Shown piece by piece: positions 1 to 55,400 of a DNA stretch of 64,000 bases. Under the pieces are notes generated by a model. The model had not been told where the DNA came from, searched no databases, and worked only from the letters and a program-made list of their open reading frames with translations. The position numbers were made by a program, and so were the translations under genes. Every line of letters starts with the position of its first letter. The stretch's first letter is position 1. The DNA comes from Luscinia megarhynchos. Taxonomy: Eukaryota > Chordata > Aves > Passeriformes > Turdidae. Location: contig CM067584.1 in the NCBI GenBank assembly GCA_034336665.1, positions 5,719,508 to 5,783,507 on the forward strand. Direction: 5' to 3'.

Positions 1-43901
<43,901 letters not shown>

Positions 43902-44325
43902 ACCCCAGAATATCCCAAAATATCCCACTGAAACATCCCAGCAAAATCCCACTGAAATATCCCAGCAAAATCCCCAAATGTCCCAGCAAAATCCCATTAA
44001 AAACCCAGCAAAATCCCAAAATGTCCCAGCAACATCCCATAAAAATCCCAGCAAAATCCCACTGAAATGCAAAAAACCCACTCAAATACTATAAAGGCCC
44101 ACGAAATCCCATAAAGATCCCATTAAAATCCAAAAAATATCCCACAGAATCCCAGAAAAATCCCATGGAAAAACCCCACCAAATACTGTAAAGTCCTACA
44201 AAATCCCAGAAAATCCCCCAAAATCCCCTCTTTGTGTTCCTCCCTGTGTTGGTTTTTAGGGTTTGGATGTTTTGTACAGAGGTTTTTTTTTAGGTTGGAA
44301 TAAACTTTAGGATCTGACTTGGCTG
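43902..44325 (+). promoter_or_regulatory. SNRNP200: SNRNP200 3' UTR with AATAAA at 44299-44304
   Basis: The stretch after the stop is an imperfect tandem repeat of CCCAGCAAAATCCCACTGAAA type to about 44220, then unique sequence. A single clear AATAAA at 44299-44304 is preceded by a T-rich tract, and the GT-rich sequence expected downstream (TTGGCTGTGGTGCTG) starts at about 44318. I infer cleavage near 44320. Confidence 0.8.
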
Positions 44326-44334
44326 TGGTGCTGA

Positions 44335-45295
44335 TTCTCCAAGCCCAAACTCTTGGACCCCAAACTTCTGAAACCAAAAATTCCCAAATCCAAACTCTTG
44401 GACCCCAAATTCTCTGATCGCACAGTCCTGAAACTCAAAATTCCTGGACCCCAAAACTCTTGGCCCCCAAATTCCCTGAGCCCAAACTCCTGGATCCCAA
44501 ATCCCAAACACTTTCATCACAAATTCCCAGATCCCGAACTCTTGGACCCCAAACTCCTGAAACCAAAAATTCCTGGACCCTGAACTCCTGGATCCCAAAT
44601 TCCTGGAATCCCAAACTCCTGGATCCCAAATTCCCTGATCCTAAACTCCAGGAATCCCAAACCCCTGAAACCCAAAAATTCTTGGACCCCAAATTCCCGA
44701 TCCCAAACCCCTGTACCCCAAATCCCTGTACCCCACAGTCTCTGTACCCCAACCCCCTGTACCCCACACTGCCTGTACCAAACCCCTGTACCCCAAACCC
44801 TCTGTACCCTTTCACACTCTGTACCCCACACTGCCTGTACCCCAAAACCCCTGTGTACCCCACACCCCTGTACCCCCACACTGCCTTGCAGTACCCCAAC
44901 CCCCTGTACCCCACACTCCCTGTGTAAACCCTAAACCCCTGTACTCAACCCCTGTAAATTCCCCAACCCCTGTACCCCACACTCCCTGTACCCTCTACAC
45001 CCCTGTACCTCCCACACCCTCTGTACCCCCAAACCCCTGTACCCCACTCCCTGTACCCCACACCCCTGTACCCCCACACTCTCTGTACCCCACTCTCTGT
45101 ACCCCAAACCCCTGTACCCCACACCCCTGTACCCTCTAAACCCTGTACCCCCAAACCCCTGTACCCCCACAAACCCCTGTACCCCACACCCCTGGACCCC
45201 ACACCCCTGTACCCCCAAACCTGTACCCCACACCCCTGTACCCCACACTCTCTGTACCCCACACCCCTGTACCCCACACCCCTGTACCCCGCCCC
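44335..45295. repeat. Intergenic minisatellites between the two gene ends
   Basis: 44335-44700: AACTCCTGGACCCCAAATTC units of about 23 bp. 44700-45295: CCCCTGTACCCCACA units of 15 bp, more than 35 copies. No gene is visible here. Confidence 0.88.
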
Positions 45296-45378
45296 TGCAG
45301 CCCCCGAGCTCCTTTGGGGGTCCCTATGACTCCAGGCTGAGCCCAAGCCCGGGCAGGGCAGATCTGGGAGATTTTGGG

Positions 45379-46228
45379 TTTATTGGCCCAACCCGACCCT
45401 GACCCCACAAACCCAGTGGGGGGACACTGGGGGTCCTGGGCAGGAGCTCTGGGGAACTCGGGGGTCCTGGAAGATCCTGGGGGTCCTGGAGAACTTGGGG
45501 TGTTCTGGGGGACACTGGGAGGTTCTTGTAGGACTTGGGGTTTATTCCCCCTTCTTTTCCAGGGGTTTTTGGTGCCATTCCCTAGTTTTTCCCCAGTTTA
45601 TTCCTCGTATTTTTGAAGCAATTCCTGTGATTTTCTCCAAGTTTATTCTTGGCATTTTTGAGACAATTCCCAGGTTTACTCCTGGTGTTTTTTAAGACAA
45701 TTCCCAGGGTTACTCCCGGCGGTTTTGGTGCCATTCCTGGGGATTTTGGAACAATTCCCAGGTTTATTCCCGGTGCTTTTGGGGCCATTCCTGGGGATTT
45801 TATCCCAGATGTTTTTGAGACAATTCCTGTTTTTTTCCCCCAGATTATTCCCAAAGTTTTTGGGGCAATTTCCAGGATTTCTGAGGCACTTCCCACGTTT
45901 ATTCCCAGTGGTTTTGGTGCCATTCCCGTTTCCTCCCCCCCACCCCCTGCCAGTTTCTTGCTGGGTTTATTCCTGGTGGTTTTGGAACAATTTCCGGGCT
46001 TTATTCCCAATTTATTCCTGCTGGTTTTGAGGCAATTCCTGCGATTTTTTTTCCAACTTTATTCTTGGCATTTTTGAGACAATTCCCAGGTTTATTCCGG
46101 GCAGTTTTGTGACAATTCCCAGGGTTACTCCCGGCGGTTTGGTGCCGTCCCTGGGGATTTTGGAACAATTCCCAGGTTTATTCCCGGTGGGTTTGGTGCC
46201 ATTCCCGGGGTTTTTTTCCCAGTTTATT
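45379..46228 (-). promoter_or_regulatory. STARD7: STARD7 3' UTR with about 13 AATAAA signals
   Basis: On the - strand, AATAAA occurs at 46223, 46177, 46091, 46058, 46011, 46000, 45966, 45898, 45763, 45642, 45597, 45541 and 45379 (left ends, each 6 bases). They sit in an imperfect tandem repeat of GGTTTATTCCCGG type on the + strand. The first is only about 75 bases past the stop. Which one is used cannot be seen. Confidence 0.7.
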
Positions 46229-46302
46229 GCTGGCATTTCCCCGCTGGTTTCCAGGAGTTCTCCCCTTGTTCCCCACAGTTCTCCCGCGGTTTTCCCGCCG
46301 TC

Positions 46303-46436
46303 TCAGGCGTACTCCAGGCGCGCAGCCCCGCAGGGCTCGGGGCCCTTGGCCGGGCTCAGGTAATCCCGAACCTCCAGCTCCATCTTCTTGGCCTTGAGCG
46401 CGGCCGAGTGCAGCTTCTCCAGGAACTCCGGCATTC
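46303..46436 (-). CDS. STARD7: STARD7 terminal coding exon s8
   Basis: Two bases plus 43 codons and TGA: GMPEFLEKLHSAALKAKKME, then LEVRDYLSPAKGPEP and CGAARLEYA. This is the C-terminal START helix and a tail. The tail between DYLS and the conserved end is about 17 residues shorter than in human STARD7. Acceptor TCCAG. Confidence 0.95.
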
Positions 46437-49400
46437 CTGGAATTCCCGGGGCTGCCAAAGGATCCGCGCCTGCCCGCCCCTTCCTCCCACTGTGCCCTTT
46501 TCCCACAACTTTCCCTTTTTTCCTCCCAATTTCCCCTTAATTTTTCCCTTTTTTTCCCCCCCAATTTTCCCTTAAATTTTTTTTTCCCCATTTTTCCTTT
46601 TTCCCCCAAATTTCCCTTAATTTTTCCTTTTTCTCCCAAATTTCCCTTAATGTTTCCTTTTTCTCCCAATTTTTCCTTTTTCCCCCAAATTTCCCTTAAT
46701 TTTTCCTTTTTCTCCCAATTTTTACTTTTTTTCCCAGTTTTCCCTTAATTTTTCCTTTTTCTCCCAATTTTTCCTTTTCTTCCCAGTTTTCTCTTAATTT
46801 TTCCTTTTTTTCCCCAATTTTTCCTTTTTTTCCCAGTTTTTCCTTTTATTCCCGCCAATTTTCCCCAATTTTTCCTTAATTTTTCCTTTTTTTCCCCAAT
46901 TTTTCCTTTTTTCCCAGTTTTTCCTTTTATCCCCGCCAATTTTCCCCAATTTTTCCTTAATTTTTCCTTTTCCCCCCAATTTTTCCTTTTTTCCCAGTTT
47001 TTCCTTTTATTCCCACCAATTTTCCCCAATTTTTCCTTAATTTTTCTTTTTCCCCCAATTTTTCCTTTTTTCCCAGTTTTTCCTTTTATTCCCGCCAATT
47101 TTCCCCAATTTTTCCTTAATTTTTCCTTTTCCCCCCAATTTTTCCTTTCTTCCTCCATTTTTCCTTTTTCTCCCCCCATTTTTCTTTCTCCCTCCAATTT
47201 TTCCTTTTCTCCCAACTTTTCTTTCCCAGTTTTCCCTTTTCCCCAATTTCCTCCCATTTTTCCTTTTTTCCTGAATTTTTCCTTCCCAAATTTCCCTTTT
47301 CCTCCCCCCAATTTTTTCTTCCCCCTCCAATTTCTTCATTTTTCCTTTTTTCCCAATTTTTCCTTTTCCCTCCCCATTTTCCCCTTTTTTACATTTTTCC
47401 CTTTCCTTCCCAGATTTTTCCCTTTCCTTCCCAAATTTTCTTCTTCCCTCCCCATTTTTCCTTCCCTTCCACCTTTTCCCAGTTTTTCCTCCCTCTCTCT
47501 TCTCATGCCAGAAGGAAAATTTCTCAAAAAAGTAACAAAATCCAAAAAATCCCCCCAAAATGAGCAAAATCCCTGAAAAAGGGAGCACAAATCCCAAAAA
47601 ATTCCAAAATCCCTGAAATATCTGCAAAAAAGTCTGCAAAATTTCCCCTGAAATCACCAAAAAAATTCCCAAAAATCCACCCTAAAACCCCAAAATTTTG
47701 CCCCAAAAAACAAAATCCCTCCATAATTGTCTTTAAAAACCCCAAAAATTCCCTCAAATACCTCCAAATTCCCAAATATCCTGCAAAAATCCTCAACATT
47801 TCCCAAAATCCCAAAAACTCCATAAAAATCCCCCAAACCCCCAAAATGCTGCAAAAAAATCCCTCAAAATCCTCTTTACCCCGAAAACCCCAAAAATACT
47901 CCCAAAATCCCTAAAAATTCCAAGAAAATCCCTTAAAAATGTCCCAAATTCACCAAAATCCCCCCAGATTCTCCTCAAAGTCCCTAAAAATTCTGCAGAA
48001 ATCCCCTAAAATCCCTAAAAATCCCATGAAATCCCCCAAAATCCCCCCCACGCCTCCCCATGTTGGGCTCTCCCAGCTGTCCCACGCTGGGGATTCCCGG
48101 AATTTCGGGAATTTGGGGGATTTTTTGGGAATTCTCACCGCTGGACACCATCCAGCTGAGGCAGTACCGGGGGAACACGGTCTGGGGGTTGTCGCTGTAC
48201 GTCAGCAGGTAATCGAAGCCGTTCTGGAAAACACAGAATTCCCGAAATTCCCAGAAATTCCCAACAGGAATTTGCCCAGGAGCTGCCCTCCAGATCCCAA
48301 ATTCCAGAAAATTCCCCAAAATTTCCAAAAAAATTCCTCCAAATTCCAGCAGGGAATTGAAGCCATTCTGCAAAACGTGAAATTCCCAACAATTCCCAGA
48401 AACTCCAAACAATTCCCAACGGGAATTCACCCAGCAGTCTCCCCCAGATCCCAAATTCCCAAAAACTCCCCTGAAATTCCACCAAAATTCCCCAAAATCC
48501 AGCATCCCATTCTGGAAAACACGCAATTCCCAACATTCCCAGAAATTCCAAACCATTCCCAGTGGGAATTTGCCCAGGAGCCAGCCCCAGATCCCAAAAT
48601 TTTCCACAGCATTCCAAAAAAATTCCCCAAAATTTCCCCCAAATCTGGCAGGTCATGGCAACTGTTCTGGAAAACACAGAATCCCCAAGATTCCAAACAA
48701 TTCACAACATTCCCCCAAAATTCCCAACAATTCTGAAAATTCCCAACAGGGTTTTCCCAAGGATCCCAAATTCCCAAAAATTCCCAGATTTTCCAACCCT
48801 TTTTTCCAGCCCCAAGCCTGGAAAAGGCCCCGAAATTTCCCAAATTCTGGAATTTTCCAGGGTTTTTTTTGGGATTTTCCCAATTTTTGGAGTTTTCCTG
48901 CCCCAAATTCTGGGATTTTCCGAATTTCGGGGTGTTTTTTTCAGCTTTTTTGGGATGGTTTTTCCCTTTTTGGTTTTTTTTCCTGGTCTGGGGATTTTTT
49001 TCTTCATTTTTGGGTTTTTTCCCTATTTTCAGGGTTTTCCCACCCCAAATTTAATGCCTTTTCAAGGTTTTTGGGATTTTCCCCACCCCAAATTTGGGAC
49101 TTCCCAGATTTTTGGGTTTTTTTCTGTCCTCACATCCCGAGATTTTCTGATTTTCCCCCAAATTTAGAATTTTCCCAGGTTTTTGGGTGGGGTTTTTTTC
49201 CCAATTTTTTTTGTTTGTTTTTTTTTCCCACTTTTCCTGGTTTCCCCACCACAAATTCTGAGATTTTGGGGGTTTTCCCATCCTCAGGATTTTCCCATCA
49301 AATTTAGAATTTTCCCCACGATTTAGGTGGTTTCTTTCCCCAATTTTTTTATTTTTTTCCTATTTTTCTCGGCATTTCCCCACCACAAATTCTGAGATTT

Positions 49401-52400
49401 TTGGGGTTTTTCCATCCTCAGGATTTTCCCACCCCAAATTTGGCATTTCCCCACGTTCTGAGTGCTTTTTTCCCATTTTTTTGGGTTTTTTCCCCCAGTT
49501 TTTTGGCTTTTTCCCACCCCCCTTTTCCCAATCTCAGCTCCAGGAACGACCCCAAATACCAATTCCCCCAAACCCCAGGATCATTCCCACCTTTTTGGGG
49601 TTTTCCCACCCCAAATTTCAGGATTTCCCCATTTCCTGGAAGACTTTTTCTCTGTTTGGGGCTTTTTTCCCATTTTGGGTTTTTTTCCTCATTTTTGGGG
49701 TTTTCCTTCCCGCTTTTCAGGGTTCTCCCATCCCAAATTCTGGGATTTTTCCAGTTTTTGGGTTTTTCCTGTCCTTACTCCTGAGATTTTCCGATTTTCC
49801 CACCCCCAAATTTAGAATTTTCACGGGTTTTGGGTGGGGTTTTTTTTCGCAATATTTTTTTTTTGTTTGTTTGTTTTCCCCACTTTTCCGGGTTTCCCCA
49901 CCACAAATTCTGGGATTTTTTGGAGTTTTCCCATCCTCAGGATTTTCCCACCCCAAATTTTGAATTTTCCCACGATTTAGGTGGTTTTTTCCCAAATTTT
50001 TTATTTTTTCCTATTTTTCGGTGTTTCCCCACCACAAATTCTGAGATTTTGGGGGTTTTCCCATCCTCAGGATTTTCCCACCCCCAAATTTAGAATTTTC
50101 CCACGATTTAGGTGGTTTTTTCCCCCAAATTTTTTATTTTTTCCCCACTTTTCTGGGTTTCCCCACCACAAATTCTGAGATTTTGGGGGTTTTCCCATCC
50201 TCAGGATTTTCCCACCCCCAAATTTAGAATTTTCCCACGATTTAGGTGGTTTTTTCCCCAATTTTTTTTCCTATTTTTCGGCATTTCCCCACCACACATT
50301 CTGAGATTTTGGGGGTTTTTCCATCCTCAGGATTTTCCCACCCCAAATTTGGCATTTCCCCAGGTTCTGAGTGTTTTTTCCCATTTTTTTGGGTTTTTCC
50401 CCAGTTTTTGGGCTTTTCCACCCCCTTTTCCCAACCTCAGCTCCAGGAACGACCCCAAATACCCAATTCCCCCAAACCCCAGGATCATTCCCACCTTTTG
50501 GGGTTTTCCCACCCCAAATTTCAGGATTTCCCCATTTCCTGGAAGACTTTTTCTCTGTTTTGGGCCTTTTTTCCCAGTTTGGGGTTTTTTCCTCATTTTT
50601 GGGGTTTTCCTTCCCACTTTTCAGGGTTCTCCCATCCCAAATTCTGGGATTTTTCCAGTTTTTGGGTTTTTCCTGTCCTTACTCCTGAGATTTTCCGATT
50701 TTCCTACCCCCAAATTTAGAATTTTCACGGGTTTTGGGTGGGGTTTTTTTTCGCAATATTTTTTTTTTTGTTTGTTTGTTTTCCCCACTTTTCCGGGTTT
50801 CCCCACCACAAATTCTGGGATTTTTTGGGGTTTTCCCATCCTCAGGATTTTCCCACCCCCAAATTTAGAATTTTCCCACGATTTAGGTGGTTTTTTCCCA
50901 AATTTTTTATTTTTTCCTATTTTTCGGCGTTTCCCCACCACAAATTCTGGGTTTTGGGGTTTTTCCATCCTCAGGATTTTCCCACCCCAAATTTGGCATT
51001 TCCCCACGTTCTGAGTGTTTTTTCCCTTTTTTTTGGGTTTTTCCCCCAGTTTTTGGGTTTTTCCACCCCCTTTTCCCAACCTCAGCTCCAGGAACGACCC
51101 CAAATACCCAATTCCCCCAAACCCCAGGATCATTCCCACCTTTTGGGGTTTTCCCACCCCAAATTTCAGGATTTCCTCATTTCCTGGAAGACTTTTTCTC
51201 TGTTTGGGGCTTTTTTCCCAGTTTGGGGTTTTTTTCCTCATTTTTGGGGTTTTCCTTCCCACTTTTCAGGGTTGTCCCATCCCAAATTCTGGGATTTTTC
51301 CATTTTTTGGGTTTTTCCTGTCCTCACTCCTCAGATTTTCCCACCCCCAAATTTAGAATTTTCACAGGTTTTGGGTGGAGTTTTTTTCCCAATTTTTTTT
51401 GTTTGTTTGAGTTTTTTCCCCACTTTTCTGGGTTTTCCCACCACAAATTCTGAGATTTTGGGGGTTTTTCCATCCTCAGGATTTTCCCACCCCCAAATTT
51501 AGAAATTTCCCAGGATTTAGGTGTTTTCTTTCCCCAATTTTTGTTTTCTATTTTTCGCAGTTTCCCCACCACAAATTCTGAGATTTTGGGGGTTTTTCCA
51601 TCCTCAGGATTTTCCCACCCCAAATTTAGAATTTCCCCAGGTTCTGAGCGTTTCCCTTTTTTTTTTTGGTTTTTTTTCTCAATTTTTGAGGTTTTTCCAC
51701 CCCCGTTTCCCGATCCCGGCTGCGGGAGCCGCCCCACCCCCCAGGAATTCCGGGATTTTTTGGGATTTTTTGGGGTTTCCCCTCTCCCACCTCGTCGAAG
51801 CTGCGGTGGGGCCGGATCACCATGTGGGACTCGTAGCTCCGCACCCGCACGTGCTCGGGGTCCTCGGGAATGCCGGGATGCTCCACGGCCCTGCGGGAGC
51901 CCGGCAAGGGAATGGCCCAAAGCCCCAAAAACCCCCCAGAGAACCCGGGGGGGGAATAAAAAAAAACTCCCAAAAAAATAATGGGAATTGCTGGGATTGC
52001 AGGGTTGGGAATCCGGGAATTCCAGTGGGGTTTTGGGGTTGGGAATTGCAGGAATTGCAGGAATTGGAATTCCAGGAATTGCAGGAATTGGAATTCCTGG
52101 TTTTGAGGAAGAGAATTCCAGGAATTGCAGAGAGTTTTTGGCATTTGGAATTCTGGGAATTCCAGGGGGTTTGAGGGTTGGGAATTCCTGGAATTCCCAG
52201 AATTACAAGGAGTTTTTTGGGTAGGGGAATGTTGGGAATTCCAGGAATTTCAAGGGGGTTTGGGGGTTGGGAATTCCAGGAATTCCTGGGAGGTTTTGGG
52301 GTTGGGAATTTTGGGAATTCCAAGGGGGTTTTGGGGTTGGGAATTTTGGGAATTCCAAGGGGCTTTTGGGGTTGGGAATTCTGGGAATTCTGGGAATTCC

Positions 52401-55400
52401 AGGATGGTTTTTGGGGTTGAGAATTCTGGGAATTCCAGGGGGGGGTGGTTGAGGTAGGGAATTCCAGGAATTCTGGGGATTCCAGCAATTTTTTTCTGAG
52501 GATGGGAATTTGGGAATTCTGGGAATTGCAGGGGGGTTTTGGAAATGGGAATGTTGGGAAGCCAAAAGGTTTTTGGGGCGAGGAATGCCAGGATTTCCAG
52601 AAATTCCAGTGGGGTTTTGGGGGCTGGGAATTGCAGGAATTGCAGGAATTGGAATTCCAGGAATTGCAGGAATTGGAATTCCTGGTTTTGAGGAAGAGAA
52701 TTCCAGGAATTGCAGAGAGCTTTTGGCGTTTGGAATTCTGGGAATTCGGGGGGTTTGGGGGTTGGGAATTCCAGGAATTCGGGGAATTACAAGGAGTTTT
52801 TGGGTAGGGGAATGTTGGGAATTCCAGGAATTCCGGGAATTACAAGGAGTTTTTGGGTAGGGGAATGTTGGGAATTCCAGGAATTTCAAGGGGGTTTGGG
52901 GGTTGGGAATTCCAGGAATTCCTGGGAGGAGTTTGGGGGTTGGGAATTTTGGGAATTCCAAGGGGGTTTTGGGGTTGGGAATTTTGGGAATTCCAAGGGG
53001 CTTTTGGGGTTGGGAATTCTGGGAATTCTGGGAATTCCAGGATGGTTTTGGGGTTGAGAATTCTGGGAATTCCAGGGGGGGGGTGGTTGAGGTAGGGAAT
53101 TCCAGGAATTCTGGGGATTCCAGCAATTTTTTTCTGAGGATGGGAATTTGGGAATTCTGGGAATTGCAGGGGGGTTTTGGAAATGGGAATGTTGGGAAGC
53201 CAAAAGGTTTTTGGGGCGAGGAATGCCAGGATTTCCAGAAATTCCAGTGGGGTTTTGAGGGCTGGGAATTGCAGGAATTGCAGGAATTGGAATTCCAGGA
53301 ATTGCAGGAATTGGAATTCCTGGTTTTGAGGAAGAGAATTCCAGGAATTGCAGAGAGCTTTTGGCGTTTGGAATTCTGGGAATTCCGGGGGGTTTGGGGG
53401 TTGGGAATTCCAGGAATTCCGGGAATTACAAGGAGTTTTTTGGGTAGGGGAATGTTGGGAATTCCAGGAATTTCAAGGGGGTTTGGGGGTCGGGAATTCC
53501 GGGAATTCCTGGGAGGTTTTGGGGTTGGGAATTTTAGGAATTCCAAGAAAGTTTTGGGGTTGGGAATTTTGGGAATTCTGGGAATTCCAGGATAGTTTTG
53601 GGGTTGAGAATTTTGGGAATTCCGGGGGGGGGTTGGGGTAGGGAATTCCAGGAATTCTGGGGATTCCAAGGGGGTTTGGGGGTTGGGAATTCCAGCAATT
53701 TTTTTCTGGGGATGGGAATTTAGGATTTCTGGGAATTCCAGGGGGGTTTTGGAAATGGGAATGTTGGGAAGCCAAAAGGTTTTTGGGGCGAGGAATGCCA
53801 GGATTTCCAGAAATTCCAGTGGGGTTTTGGGGGCTGGGAATTCCAGGAATTGCAGGAATTGGAATTCCAGGAATTGCAGGAATTGGAATTCCTGGTTTTG
53901 AGGAAGAGAATTCCAGGAATTGCAGAGAGCTTTTGGCGTTTGGAATTCTGGGAATTCCAGGGCGTTTGGGGGTTGGGAATTCCAGGAATTCCGGGAATTA
54001 CAAGGAGTTTTTTGGGTAGGGGAATGTTGGGAATTCCAGGAATTTCAAGGGGGTTTGGGGGTTGGTAATTCCAAGAATTCCTGGGAGGGATTTTGGGGTT
54101 GGGAATTTTGGGAATTCCAAGGGGTTTTGGGGTTGAGAATTTTGGGAATTCTGGGGAATTCCAGGATGGTTTTTGGGGTTGAGAATTTTTGGGAATTCCC
54201 TGGAAATTCCAGGTTGGTTTGGGGTTGAGAATTTTGGGAATTCCGGGGGGGGGTTGGGGTAGAATTCCAGGAATTCTGGGGGATTCCAAGGGGTTTGGGG
54301 TTGGGAATTCCAGCAATTTTTTTCTGGGGATGGGAATTTGGGAATTCTGGGAATTCCAGGGGGGTTTTGGAAATGGGAATGTTGGGAAGCCAAATGGTTT
54401 TCGTGGCCAGGAATGCCAGGATTTCCAGAAATTCCAGTGGGGTTCTGGGGCTGGAAACACTGCAAATATCAGGGAGAATTTTTGGGAATTTCAGGGGGTT
54501 TTTGGGAATTCCAGGGGGTTTTTGGAAACTCCATGGGGGATTTCTGGGGAATTCTGGGGCGGGTTTTTTGGGAATTCCAGGGGAATTCTTTGGGAATTCC
54601 AGGAGGTTTTTGGGAACTCCAAGGGGTTTTTAGGAATTCCAGGGTTTTAGGAATTCCAGGGAGGATTTTGGAATTCCAGGGTTTTGGAATTCCAGGGGTT
54701 TTTGGGAACTCCAGGGGGTTTTTGGGAAGGCCCACCGTGAGACGAGAGCACCATCAGGGTTTGCGGTGGCTGTCGGCAGCTAGCGCCCGAGCGTAAGCAT
54801 GTCAGCGGGAATACATCGGGTACTCTTGGGGAGCGGCAGCGGAGCGGAGGCGAGGAGCGGGAGGCGAGGGAGGGTCAGGGCCTGACCCCCAGACCCCGAT
54901 CGAACCCGATCGACCCCAAACCCTGATCCCGAACCCTGATCCCGACCCTAAACCCTGATCCCCGACCCCCGAACCCTGATCCCGACCCCGAACCCTGATC
55001 CTGACCCCCGAACCCTGATCCTGATCCCAAACCCTGATCCTGACCCTGAACCCTGATCCCGACCCGAACCCTGATCCCAAACCCTGATCCCAATCCCAAA
55101 CCCTGATCCCGACCCCAAACCCTGATCCCAACCCCAAACCTGGATCCCGATCCCAAACTAGATCCTGATCGCAAACCCAGATCTCAACCCCAAATCCCAA
55201 ACACCAACCCCAACCTGGATCCCACATTCTGACCCGTCCCAAATCGATCCCAGATCCCAAACCCCAATCCCAAATCCTGATCCTGATCCCAAATCCCAAT
55301 CCCAGTCCCAGATCCCAATCCCAGATTCCAAGCCCACATCCCCAATCCCAAATCCCACATACAAAACCCGGATCCCAACCCCCCAATCCCAGACCGGACC

